From: Kalmusia sp. IMI 367209
Lineage: Eukaryota > Ascomycota > Dothideomycetes > Pleosporales > Didymosphaeriaceae
Direction of reading: 5' to 3'
Assembly: GCA_027946365.1 (NCBI GenBank)
Contig: JAPEUQ010000016.1
Coordinates: forward strand, 496,001-560,000
DNA length: 64,000 nt
The notes under the pieces are model-generated. The model was not told the origin of the DNA. It saw only the letters and a program-made list of their open reading frames with translations, and made no database searches. The position numbers and the translations under genes were made by a program. Shown one piece after another: positions 10,618 to 21,969 of this stretch. The first letter of the stretch is position 1. Each line of letters starts with the position of its first letter.

Positions 10618-11437
10618 CGCTGCGGTGTTGCTTTCTCTCGGAAGAGTGAGATTCAAGGGCAATTCAATGCTGATAGCGAGCAAAGATGGTCGCCGCCTAG
10701 GCTGTCTCTGAGACACAGCTGAGCAAGAACAAATTCGGTTTATCGCCGCGACTCGCAATACCAGATTCCAGACCGTGTCACATACATTGCATCGCTACTG
10801 AATGCCTATCTGGCACGTCTTACCAGAATTCTATTTCCGTCTCGGCTCGGAGCATTTCAGCGCCGTCAACGATGGTCGCCTCAACACCAGACAAGATTTC
10901 ACCGCCGTATCACCAACCCATCCCGAACCAGGAGTCAAGGCGCGCCACCAAAGCGCCGCAGCTGAACACAACAGCCCGTTCTGGTGCCTCTGCAGTTCCA
11001 GCTACCAGGTAATTCGTTGCTCTAAGCTCCTTCGCTTGCGGCCCTTGCCCCTGTCGCAGATTACCCCCTGGAACAAGCAATTCGCGGCTCACAGATAGGG
11101 CAATACTATCGGTACGTCAAGGCTCGTAAGCACGGCAGACAAGCGATCTCCCGGTGAATGCGTGGGATCTGCAAGCCACGCCACACTGGCTGTCGATACA
11201 GCTGTCGACTTTGCACCCCCACGTGTCAGCATCTCACGCGCGGTAGGTACAACAAAACGTTTTCATGCATGGCTGCAAGGTGCTTTTTTCTATTGACATT
11301 ATTGGCATATGCAACCATTCTGACATGCGCAGTGAGCAGCCCCCAAGGTCCCAAAGCGCTTTCATACAGAGGCCCAATTTCCCTTCTAGTAAAAATGCAC
11401 ACCGAGTATCAAGTCTATCTCCACCAATTCCACGCGG
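10618..11437. other. Intergenic between two minus-strand genes
   Basis: About 820 bp containing the promoter of the acyltransferase gene and the 3' flank of the GT2 gene. Short plus-strand frames (10802-11098, 11158-11517) have no recognisable features. Confidence 0.5.
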
Positions 11438-13174
11438 CTATTTCCGAGCCGTGGGGTTCCAATTATTGTATGCGACCACCTGTCGGGCATGGCCGTAGAT
11501 CCCAATCATCCCCATGAGGACTAGATAGAACGGATAGAAGGCAGAAAATACGATCATCATCCAGACACTGACGAATTCGGAGCGAACTCGCCAGGTAATG
11601 ACTAGCGTGCCGACTAAACAGACGAGACTTTGGCTTGTCAGAGATATTTACCCAGAGAGGAAAGGTGCGTAGATACGAACCTGATAATGAAGAACCACAC
11701 CGATAACGGATACGGGAAGAAAACCATCCTTGCCAGGGCAAGCGGAGTCTTGGGGAAATCCAAAATGATCATGCTAAGCACAAGGCAAGTGTACTGAATG
11801 GCGTTAGCCCTAGCCTCAGTGACGTTTCCCGCCACAACTCAATCGCGTGCTGGACTCACCTGCGTGATAAGGTAGTACGAGAGCTCGCGAACAGCCAGCA
11901 GCGAAAAAACACCGAAGCGCTTCGTAAAGCTACGCGTACCCTGCTCTGGCTTGTCCCACACCTGCAAGCCTCGTCAGTAACGCTCATAGGGCGTGTCGCC
12001 GTGGGCCGGGCTGAACTCACCATTGGCATATGCACAAGACTCGCTTGAGCCCAACCCTGGGCCCACCTCAAGCGCTGCTTCCAGAATCCCTGAAATTCGG
12101 ACGGCGCGAGCTCGTAGGATACGCAATTGATTTCGTGGACGGCCTTGACGTTCTTCTTGACAGCGCGTAGGGCCGAATCGATGTCCTCTGTGAGCATGTC
12201 GCCGTGCATCTTGTGTGCTCGCAAAAGTGGGGCGCGCCAGTATCCATTACTTCCTGTTGCGTTTCTCAATCAGCCACAGCTCATTTATTGAAAACCGGTG
12301 AAAGCTTACCGCAGAAGAGCCCAAAGTCCATCATCAGTGCGCGCCCGGGGTGCGATACAGCGTAGATCTTGTCGAATTCGATAGAGATAAGGCGCGTCAG
12401 CCATGAATCCCGCGAGTTGTAAATGATGCAGCGGCCCTGGACAATGTTGACCTCAGCATCGCCCATGAAGCGCTCGGCGGCCCAACGAGGGTTGTGTGGA
12501 TGGGGATAATGGTCTGCATCGAAGATGGCGATAACGTCTGCGCCAGTGTCGAGCGTGAAGAAGTAATTGAGATTGTCCGCCTTTGACTTGCTTCCAGGCA
12601 CTTTGATGATGCGGAGCTGGGAGTACTCTTCTTGCAGATTGACTAGTTCAGTTTCCAGGGGCTCGATCGGCACTGGTGTATTGTAGACGCAGTTGATCCG
12701 GATGCGATCTACAGGGTAGACGATCTGCGTGCAAAGGTAGTTCACTCGGTCCATGATGATGTCGCGCTCGTTTGGCAGGTACGCGACGATGATCAGATCC
12801 AGAATCGGCAACTGTTCATCGGGGGTAGGCCAGGGTCCAGATCCGGGCTTGAAGTCGAGAGCAGCCATCTTGGTGACCCTAGCCCGAGCATCTCGAGTGA
12901 AGGACATGCTCAAGATGGCTTCCACAACTGTCGTGAAGCTTACGTACATGTTGGTGAGCATGTAGACGTACCAAAACACCTCGATGAGCTTCTCGGTGCA
13001 GACCATGTAGAGACATGTTGAGCCGATGAAGTAGGAGCAAACGAGCGTGAAGGGTGTCCATTCCCAGACCCAGGCAGAAGTCCTAGCGGATACATAGTCG
13101 ACTTTACTTCGGAGAGACGATATCCCAGAGCTTCGTGAGGAGATCGTCTGGGCGGAGTTCGAATGGCCGAACAT
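11438..13174 (-). CDS. Membrane-bound family 2 glycosyltransferase (processive GT2)
   Basis: An integral-membrane processive glycosyltransferase of the cellulose/hyaluronan/chitin-synthase-like fold, probably polymerising an extracellular polysaccharide from a nucleotide sugar at the plasma membrane. Five exons join without frame change: 12310-13174, 12021-12253, 11860-11961, 11681-11793 and 11438-11633, giving 502 residues. Two N-terminal membrane segments (about 41-60 and 65-88) precede the cytosolic catalytic domain. The catalytic motifs are complete: IIVAYLPNER (about 128-137), KADNLNYF, the UDP/metal-binding FDADH (D219, D221), the acceptor-site TED (310-312) and QRLRW (348-352). Several C-terminal membrane segments follow. 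Fungal GT2 proteins of this layout are known in Zymoseptoria and Fusarium, where they are needed for hyphal growth on solid surfaces and for virulence. The flanking acyltransferase genes suggest that the polymer is acylated. Confidence 0.9.
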
Positions 13175-14096
13175 CTTGAAAGTCTTGAACAGAAGTGCAA
13201 GGCACGAACAAGGAGAACTTCAAAGATTGAAACGGAGGAGACGAGCAACGAGAGACGACGGGGCGTTCTATGAAGATGTATTGCCACTCAGTCCAGTCAA
13301 CCTCACCGGAAGATATCTTGAGCCTATTTTAAGCTTTGCTCCCTGTTTGCCCATATCAGGGGCTCTACAGCGGCTCTGAGGCCTGTATCAATCTATTGAA
13401 GGCGCGTTCGAGGCGTTTGAGTCTATCGTCGCCACGCCAGTGCCAACACTTCCCAATCCAGACCACACTGCGATCGTAATCTCCCCACGCCTGTGCTTCC
13501 GCAACAGCGCCATCTCCAGTAGCAGGCAGCTGAGGCTCAGAACTCGCTAGGCATCGCCGGCGGTGACGGTTCCAAAGTCAGCGTGAGTCTGGACGATGAT
13601 GGCGAGCTAACACTTGACAGCGTCCGACATCGTATCTGCAGTGAAGTGACTCAGAAACCTACCAGACGTGAGAGCACAGTGGGTCTCAGGTTTTGTCGGC
13701 GATGGGACCCCTTGCTTGTATTCCGTATTCAGTATTGTTGGGGTCTGAGTTTGTTGTTATCTCTCGCTAAGCTTTTATTGCATGTCTCGCTAAGCGGCGA
13801 CGCCACGCGGTACGTATTCACACAGGGCCTGGGCTGCAACACGTGACCACAGGGCTGAATGTACCTACAGGGAAAAATTACGTGACCGGCGACTGCGAGG
13901 TACCAAGCTCCGCACGGGCGGTATCGAATCGCGAGCTGGATGGACTGGCGGATCGGAGCTGGACCGACGTGATGGTGGTGGCTTTGAGGCGCGTCGCCAT
14001 ATTTGCTTCCAGGCCGCTGCTACTCCCTTCCCCCTCAGCGACTTTGTTTCTTTCCTCTCTACCGCCTGACACCCGCTCTAGGGTTAACAGGGCAGC
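13175..14096. promoter_or_regulatory. Divergent intergenic region of the polysaccharide locus
   Basis: A 922-bp region between the start codons of the GT2 gene (minus) and the lectin-like/acyltransferase fusion (plus). It can act as a shared or paired promoter. It contains pyrimidine-rich stretches before the plus-strand start (about 14021-14050). No specific operator was recognised. Confidence 0.5.
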
Positions 14097-17000
14097 TTGT
14101 GTTCCATCATGGAGGTCATGCTCTTCATCCTTGCATTCTTTCTGAAGCTAGTCGTTGCTACCACGGATGTGACATCCTGCTCTTGCGGATTTCTCGACTC
14201 AAGGACAGGTGCTATCTGGACCGATGCCATCATTGCATATGCAAATGAGACGGCAGAGCTACCTGCGAGTTCGTTGATCGCTGAAGACTTCCAACATCCG
14301 TACGAAAAGAATTGGAACGCGCGGTACCGGGCAGGCGCGAAACCTTACAATTTCAAGCATGAAGAATCCACAAGATCAGGCTGGAATGGCACCGCATGGG
14401 TCCTGGGTATCGAGGAGCCCTCGAAAGACCATATCGTCCTGGGAGCATCTCTACGATCTCTCCGACGCGACATCCAGTATGGCACCTTCGAAGCGGCTCT
14501 AGGGGCACCCAAACCTGGAGTCGGCGGAAGCGTGCTCTCCATGCGGCTGGACTACAATGAAACTCAGACGGTCAACCTGAATGTGATGAACGCCGACGCT
14601 CCCAAAGACGCCTGGACTTCGTTCATGATCTACGGCGACTGGAGAGGAACGCGCTCAAAGGGCGTGAACTTTAGCGACTTTGGCAACAGCACTTACAACT
14701 TTCCCGGCTCCCCGTGGGGTTTTGTGCCGTATCGCATCGACTGGAATAATGCGTCGAACATCGACTTCTTCATCGGCGACGCGCTGGCGCGCTCAGTCCG
14801 CTCTCGGGGCGCCGCGAAGCCACTGCCCATCACGCCCGCGACGCTGCGGATCCAGCACTCTTCCTTTGGCGACATGTATACGTCCGAGGGCCCTCCGCCG
14901 AACGGCTCAGACGCGCGTGTTGGGATGATTCGAGCCTTCTTCAACTCATCAGTGATGTCGAGCGACGATCACGAGGTGTTCGACAAGCGCTGCAACCAAG
15001 TATCGGCGTGCCTAGTTTCCGACACATCGCTGCGAGGATCATCCAACTTCTCGCTAGCTGCATCGCGACTCTGGAAGCAGAAGCCCATCGATTACAAGAA
15101 ACGATGGCCGGCCATCTTTGTCGTATCTGTCTCGGCTGCGATTTCGACACTCCTGCTGGCACACGCCATCTTCAAGCGGGCACCGTGGAAGCCGAAAGAG
15201 GTCGCACCCGCTCCTGAGCCACCAGCTACAGCACCTCTGACGAGCAGCGGCAGAACATCCAAGGACTTCTCCACTCCGCCGAGCTTCATCTACTCCGAGC
15301 ACGATGCGCTAGCTTTCACCGCGCAAATGCCGGGCATGGGCACGCCAGGGCAGGTCACGCCGGGCACTGTCACTCCAGGCACAATGACGCCTCGTGCCTC
15401 GATGCGCCCTGGTTCCTCGCAGCTGTCATGGAACGCCTCTCGCGATTCACTAGAGATCTTCAGAGTCAACGATAAGAAGCAAGCGCTCAGGGTGTCTGAA
15501 GTGAGATCGGTGGAAATTAGCAAATACGACGAAAAGAAGCAAGTTGAGGTGACAGTGAAGGAGATTGCCGAGCCGAAGGAACCAGCCGCCAATGACGCCA
15601 CAGTCCCGGGCGCTAAGCCACCAATTGCAGCGCCAAAGCAACGTGTAGACTACCTGGCCGGCCTAGTGAGTAATATTCGCCAAAAAAACGTTGCACGTAG
15701 ACTAATGATCAAAAGGTGGCGTTGGCTTCGGTTCTGGTTACACTAATTCATTTCGCATTGACATTCCTTCCAGCTACTGAAATTCCATATACACACGCTC
15801 ATTATGAAAGCGAAATCTGGGCACTAAAGATTGTCACACCGTATCTTTTGACCTTTAGTTGGATTGGTACGCCTCCTACAATGAAAACACTGCATGCCAG
15901 CTGACTTGCGCAGGACCTTTCTTCACTTCGTCTACTCGTTTCCTAGTCGCAAGCTACCTCAAGTCGGGCAACTTGAAGGGAGTGGCCGAAAAGACGGTCG
16001 GTCGCACTCCCCGTCTGATCATCCCTTGCGCGGCTATCGCAGCTCTCGAGTACTTTTGCATGCAAGTCGGAGCCATCAATTGGCTTGAATATTTGCCATC
16101 AGTCACTTGGTCCACTTGGCCGTACACGGCAGGCTATGTCACCTTTGGGCACTTCCTCAGCGAGATCCTGGAGCTGATGTACATCATCCCCAACGCTGTT
16201 CCTCAGATTACTTTCAACTGTAAGGATGCTCCTTGCGTACGAGCGAAAAACAATGCTAATAAGCACAGACTGCATCGGTGTGCTCTGGACCATCCCAGTC
16301 CAACTGCAGAACTCATGGCTCTCCCTTCTAGCTGTCATAATCATTCGAGAGATCAAGACGCCCTGGAAGCGCATGGGCTACTACGCCTTCTGCATCATCA
16401 ACCACTACTATGCCATGTCCTGGGGCACCTTTTTCTGGGTCGGCCTCCTCATCGCAGATCTTGACCTAACATACAAATGGAAGGAGTGGTTGTATAAGCG
16501 GCCCTTCGTATATTATCCTTTCCTCACGTTCATCGCCCTCCTCGCCGTCGGAAGCCCGTCAATTGATCTAGTCGGCATGTGGAAAGCCAACTGGAACTTC
16601 AACACGCTCGAGTTCGGCATCCACCCACACCAACGCACCGGCCACATGGTCCGCGACACCACCGACTACGGATATCCCGCCTACTACCTGCCGCGTCTCA
16701 CGGCGCTCACCTTCTCAATTGGCTTCCACCTTCTCGTCGAGCTCTCCACTGTTGTCCAGAAATTCTTCTCCAACCGCCTCCTCATGTGGCTCTTCCCACA
16801 CATTCTGACCCTGTATCTGATCCACGGTCTCGTCTTCTGGAGTCTCGGCTCCGCTATCTGCGTGCACCTTGCCGCTCGCAACGTGCCGTACTGGGCCAAC
16901 ATGCTTGTCGTTGCCATTTGCACTTACACGGTGATCTTTGGCTGTCTGCCGCTGCTGACGCCGATTCTGGAGGGCCTAGGCAAGAGTATCACGCAGAAGA

Positions 17001-17146
17001 TTTGGCAGGATGCGAGCTCGAAGCCGCCGCCGAGGAGGAAGACGTTGTATCCCTTCAAGCCGGAGTTATTTCAGGGTGTGGGTGGGGATGATAAAGTTAA
17101 CAAGGATACGGATATCGAGAGCCAAGCTGAGAAGAGAGAGAAGTGA
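14097..17146 (+). CDS. Secreted beta-sandwich-like domain fused to acyltransferase-3
   Basis: A 967-residue membrane protein of four exons: 14097-15665, 15716-15866, 15914-16219 and 16269-17146. It begins with a hydrophobic signal segment; the ATG at 14109 is an alternative start. An extracytoplasmic domain of about 300 residues follows, with several N-glycosylation sequons and motifs such as GGSVLSMRLDYNETQTVNLN, MIYGDWRG and NFPGSPWGFVPYRIDW. This recalls GH16/concanavalin-like folds, but I see no GH16 catalytic E-x-D-x-x-E motif. A membrane segment at about 338-358 leads to a Pro/Thr linker with TPGQVTPGTVTPGTMTP repeats. The second half (about 523-940) is a multi-pass acyltransferase-3 domain with FTSSTRFLVASYLKSG, VTFGHFLSE and INHYYAMSWGTFFWVGLLIA. 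Probably it binds a wall or surface glucan and acylates it. It is divergent from the GT2 gene. Confidence 0.85.
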
Positions 17147-17766
17147 TGGATCGAAGTAGAAGGGATCTGGTAAGAAGCATAGGAGCATAGGTTGGCGTTA
17201 CACTGGTCTTCTATCGCGTAGATAATGTATAAAGTGCACCGCATCACTTAATTCTAAAGCCTCTACAATTTACAAATCCCATTGCATTTAGCGACCACCA
17301 CAGCGAAGCCAGGCTTTGACTCATCGCATGATGCCAGCCTGAGTCAAAAGGCTCCATCAAGATCCTACATAGAGACGTTTTCAATACTCTCATAGGAGAC
17401 ACTCCTTTATCACTTTTGTATGGAATGTCACTCGTTGCCAGTTGAACAATCTACCGTACAAGATGAATTGCTTCTACGTACGAAATCTAGGAGACCGCCA
17501 TGCTATGCTATATTACAGATATGCTTCAAGGAAAGTAAAGAGTTGGACCCGAGTAACACAAAAGGAAAAGGAAAGAAAAACAAAGAAAGATGTGCAATGC
17601 TCCCATCCGCGGCTATGCCTCGGTACTATCAACCGGCCATTGCGAATTCCGGCGTTGAAGGCGCAAGCCAGCCCTGTGTCTACCACGTGTTCCTGCTCCT
17701 GCGTACATTTCCTAGAGACGGTTATTGGCACTCTAGAGTCGGAGCATGATGCTGCTAACCAGCTAC
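17147..17766. other. Intergenic between convergent genes
   Basis: About 620 bp holding the two 3' flanks of the fusion acyltransferase and the PAN-like secreted protein. Nothing else was recognised. Confidence 0.5.
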
Positions 17767-18563
17767 TTAGCATGCGACGTCAGAGACCTGGAAAGACTGG
17801 CCAGTGGTAGCCTTGGGGATCTGGGCAGCCTCGACAGAGAAGAAGTGGCAGACGTTAGCGCCGTCAGGAGTAGGCTTGCCGAATTCGACGCTGGAATAAT
17901 TGTTAGCATTGGAATCAAATGAGAACTAGATAAGAATGCTCACCTCTTGCAGGTGGGGTTCTGCTTGCAAGCTTCGATGCAGGCTTCCAGAGAGTTGATG
18001 TTGGCGGGAGTGTTGAACGGCTGGGCGCTTCCCGAACCCGCAGGAGCAGCGCCGCAAGTAGCGCGCTTGGTCTGCTTGTTTGGCTGGGACTGCTGGGTAT
18101 TGCTGCCCGTCTGGCCGCTGGGCTGAGAGTTGGAGCCAGTCTGGCCGTTATTGGTGTTGGAATCTCCGCCATTCTGTCCATCGGTCTGGGAGTTGTCACC
18201 TGAGCCAGTCTCTAGGCCCTGGGGGTTTGCAGTTGTGGGCTGCACATCGGGGATGGAAGAGCAAGCCTTGTCGAAAGCAATGAGGTTGGCGCTGTCCTGC
18301 TTAGGAATCTGAGCCGCGGGGACATCGAAGAGCTCGCATTTGACGGTGCCATCTACCAAGCCAAAGAGGAAAGATTGGCAAGATGAGTTGGACTCACAGT
18401 CGGCGAAGCATTCTTGGGCCGTCTTAGCATCGGTGAAGGTCGCGAGGGGAGTCTTCGTAGCGCCGGTGGCAGAGGGCGCAACGCCGCAAACGTCGCGGGC
18501 TGAGAGGGGAGCGGCAGCAGCGACGGCGCTGAGGGCAAGGACGATGGTGCTGATGGAAGGCAT
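17767..18563 (-). CDS. Secreted cysteine-rich protein with two PAN/apple-like modules
   Basis: A 247-residue secreted protein. Exons are 17944-18563 and 17767-17890, joined by a GT...CAG intron. The first ~18 residues (MPSISTIVLALSAVAAAA) are a clear signal peptide. The first module (about 24-105) has cysteines in a PAN/apple-like pattern, with AQECFADCESNSSCQSFLFG, then VKCELFDVPAAQIPK and a closing DKACSS. A linker rich in Gly, Asn, Gln and Ser (about 110-160) separates it from a second module (about 164-247) with the same plan: LEACIEACKQNPTCKS, then VCHFFSVEAAQIPK, and a final Cys just before the stop. PAN modules bind proteins or carbohydrates. A wall-associated or effector-like role is plausible but inferred. 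The IPK element is repeated in both modules, which points to internal duplication. Confidence 0.83.
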
Positions 18564-20646
18564 CTTGATTGCTTTTTTGTTTCGGTTGGAAGACTCGAAG
18601 AAGAGAGGAAGACGTGGGAGATGGAAAGTGAATGATGATACTGTGAAGCGAATGTTAGATCGTTGTGATGATGATGTTGAGAACCGTCCTTTCCCCTTCT
18701 CTTATACTTCGTGACTCTCCTGTGTATGTTTTCCTTTGGTGCTCAATAGTTAGCTCTGCGTTGTTTTCTCTCTGTGGTATGACGCGGCATCTTCCCAACC
18801 ACGGGACATACTCGCTGCTTCTTTTGGAAACCACGTCACCTCAGGCTCTGCCACAAGGGGTTGGAGAGGGCTGAAACACTATAGCGCCACTGAAGAAGGA
18901 TATACAGTGGACCAAGACGAGTGTAATCCTCATCCATGTCCTTTCTAGTCAGTACCATGACACGTCGAAAGCCATTTTCTAAGATCTAGAGGAAGATGCG
19001 AGCTGACGACTACAGTCACGGAAAGGTAGTGCAGTGGATTGCAGAAAATTTTCGTCCAACTTAGTACGATGTCCGAGAGGGTTCGAAACTCCAAGGCTCC
19101 TTGGTTACGTGGCAGCTGGGGTGTCCAACTTCAAAGAACCTTGACGACCTTCCATTAACGCTTGCAAGAAACCACAGAACTGTAGATACTTTGTGGGCAG
19201 CAAATGAGACATTGGCCATTCGTTCTCTCTGATACTCACTTCTATGAGATGTACAACGTGAGCAAGACTGAGGTTTGGCTGAATATCTTTGTACATTGGA
19301 CCCAGGTTTGGCACCGACAGTGCAGTAGATGCACGCCAATGGCTCGACAGGCTTGATCCAGGTCTGTAGTACCTGAGTAGTTGCATCAAGCATCTCCATC
19401 CATGTGCCTTAGAGCTCCTGGCGCTTCTCCACATTTTCAAGGGTGTGTGGTTACGTAAATATGTCGTGGCGGTGCAGAGTCCCGGGCATCGTTGCGATGC
19501 TCTTTCAGTGGCTCGTTGAGACACGACTCTAATGCATCTGAGAACACGGGCTTAGTAGCCGCTCTAGTAACTCTGATGGAAACCTGATGGAGACCTGACG
19601 AAGTCGATGGTTCTCCGGTCGTACTGTTCCGACCAGATCTCTGGTCTGGACGACTAAACAGAAAAATTTTGGTCTCCTACACAAATGCCAGCGCAGGTCG
19701 CATCCTGGTTCCAGCATTGCAAACAGATTAAGTTTAACAAACACACGCGTTCAGATCTGTTCATTTTTAGAGTACTACGTACATACCCAAACAACTTCAA
19801 AGCAAAATGCTCCTGTCTTCGCGTCTCAATGGAGAGTCGGGCCGGTATGTTACCAAAGAACGGGATGTGGGGCGCATCGTCCGATTTCTTGACCTCCATG
19901 CATTACGAATGTTTCCCCGAGGTTTCCACGGCTCCAACTGTGCCATAGAGGTATCCGGTATCCGACGCTCGTTTCGGGGTTGATGTTCAAACCGGCCAGG
20001 GTGCACCATGACAAACTGTACGCAGACGCAAGTTCTGCTCGAATGCATGAACAACATCGCTGTAAGGAGGTTAGAGAAAAAGTTTGGGTCTGATGGCGCA
20101 GCACACACGTTTGCTGTTTGTTTCCACAGCGTTAATTGGGTGTACCGTGGATGCTCACTCAGCCCCGCCGATCGACGCGTAGCCGTCAAGCTAAATTCGT
20201 CGTAATTCTCCGCACCCCACAGGCTAAGCGCAAAAACGAAAAGCTTGGTGAGCGTGTCTTGTAGCGAAAGCTTGAATTGCAGCAGAAATTGAGGCAATGT
20301 TTTTATACAAGTCATATTCATCATGATCAAAATCGTTCGTTCTACTGTCTGAGAATCAGAGGGTGATGATTATGGGACAATTGAGATAATTGAATCTACT
20401 TGAGCAGTCCGTCGACCCTTTGACCAAAGCGGGCCACGTAGAAGCTATTACGAACTCAAGTGTTCCCAGCAGTTTCAGCCACGACAGCCGTAAGGCATCG
20501 AGCCTATATTATGCCGCTATGTATAGACAGGCATCCGGCGATGAAAATTTTTTACAGCAGAATGTTTGTCTAAACTGCAAATCACGTGAACGGACTCCCT
20601 CTTCTCCTCCCATTCCAGGCCTCATTCACCTCATGAAATCACAGTA
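18564..20646. other. Gene-poor region with possible relics
   Basis: About 2.1 kb. The first part is the promoter of the PAN-like gene. On the minus strand between about 19061 and 19524, protein-like segments lie in two frames (HLIEVSIRENEWPMSHLLP and YLQFCGFLQALMEGRQ), which suggests a decayed gene. I cannot name it. Confidence 0.4.
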
Positions 20647-20979
20647 TCACGTAGGCGTCATCGCATTGACCGATCTGATGCATCTCATATAGTCTCCCAG
20701 CGCTGCCAATTCATCCCTGAGTCGAGCATTTCCCGCGTCCCGCTTTCGATCTGCAATTACATCCTCGATACTCTCAGACAGGACTTCTACAAGCTGGGAT
20801 GTCGGCATCCGGTTATTTTCTGAGTTGTGGTCGAGGAATGGGTTCGTACACATCATGTGCACTACATTTCTCAGGGTGAATAACTGCTTATGAGGGCTTC
20901 CGAAGATGCCATTGTATCGGTCGTCCTGGTCCAGAGACCACCTTTTCTGAGATCTGGCTCCGCTATCAAGACAAAATCT
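20647..20979 (-). pseudogene. Orphan 3'-exon-like open frame
   Basis: On the minus strand an open frame of about 110 codons begins after an in-frame TAA and has no ATG near its 5' end. It reads as real protein: GARSQKRWSLDQDDRYNGIF, KQLFTLRNVVHMMC and VLSESIEDVIADRKRDAG, with a stop at 20647. It could be the last exon of a gene whose upstream exons I cannot find, or the remnant of one. No family was recognised. Confidence 0.35.
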
Positions 20980-21969
20980 TTAGATACATCCAGCTCTAAG
21001 GCGGTCGAAAAAACATTATAATCTGTCAGATAGGGAGAGCACCGTAGTATGTTGAGTAAGATAGGTCACTCAGGAGCCTAAATATCGCCTTCAGCTCGAC
21101 GCCATTCAATGGGTCGGCTTGTTCTATTAACCATCCTTGAGCTAATCAGCATAAGCTGCACTTAAAAGCATCTCTCGGCTACTTCGTATCGGTGTCACCT
21201 TGATCGATTGATCCCTTCTCGAGTATCGATCAATTGCACGTGGAGCTATCTACACCGAAATTATCAGACAAAGTTCCATACGTAAACTTGGACCACTGTT
21301 TAATAGTGCTACAATGCATTCAAAATAATTGCTATACATATGCAAAACCTAATGAAATTACTCAAACATTGAAATAAAGATGAAGCCGATCTAGATCAAC
21401 CATCATCGCGCCTAGGAGAATGGACCCGCCTCCCCCTTTCTGTGTCTCTGTTGATAACCCTTCTTTGAAGATTCAACTTATGTACATTATCGATCCAGCC
21501 AAAACTAGCTTTGGAAGGGTTGCACAGCAAGTTGTCAGCATACGTAAGATCAGGCTTTTCTCAGCGCAAATTTTAGCTGATCACTGTCTAGATTAAATAT
21601 AGCTCATCGTCGATGAGTCATGTAACGTTCGTGCACCATACGAAGCCAGAATTACGTGCAGCATAAGTGTCGTTATGGTGACATTTTGCTTTAGCCTAAG
21701 ATGTGCATCTCTTAAGTCCTCCACTGCAATAATACGTATGATCATCTACAATGCTTGAGATGAATTTCAGTTAGAAATACATAAGGCAAAGAACGCGCGA
21801 AACAATTCATAGCAAATAGTCAAAAACATATGTACATTACAACAAGTAATTAAGTAAAATTCAAGACAAAGGCCACCTTCCTCCAGCAACATACATCAAG
21901 TATGAAGATAACCACAATATTGGCTAGCTTGCTTGAATACTATCTCTCAGAGTGGTTACCAATACTATA
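20980..21969. other. AT-rich intergenic region, nothing recognised
   Basis: About 1 kb of AT-rich sequence with frequent stops in all frames and no recognisable gene, RNA or repeat unit. Base composition differs from the GC-richer flanks of the window. Confidence 0.45.

Noticed and set aside
19070..19100. GGTTCGAAACTCC-like segment resembling a tRNA T-arm
   Set aside because: No matching A-box, anticodon arm or acceptor stem could be paired around it.
19797..20330. 177-codon minus-strand frame
   Set aside because: Composition and lack of motifs suggest a chance frame; overlapping frames on both strands are equally long.
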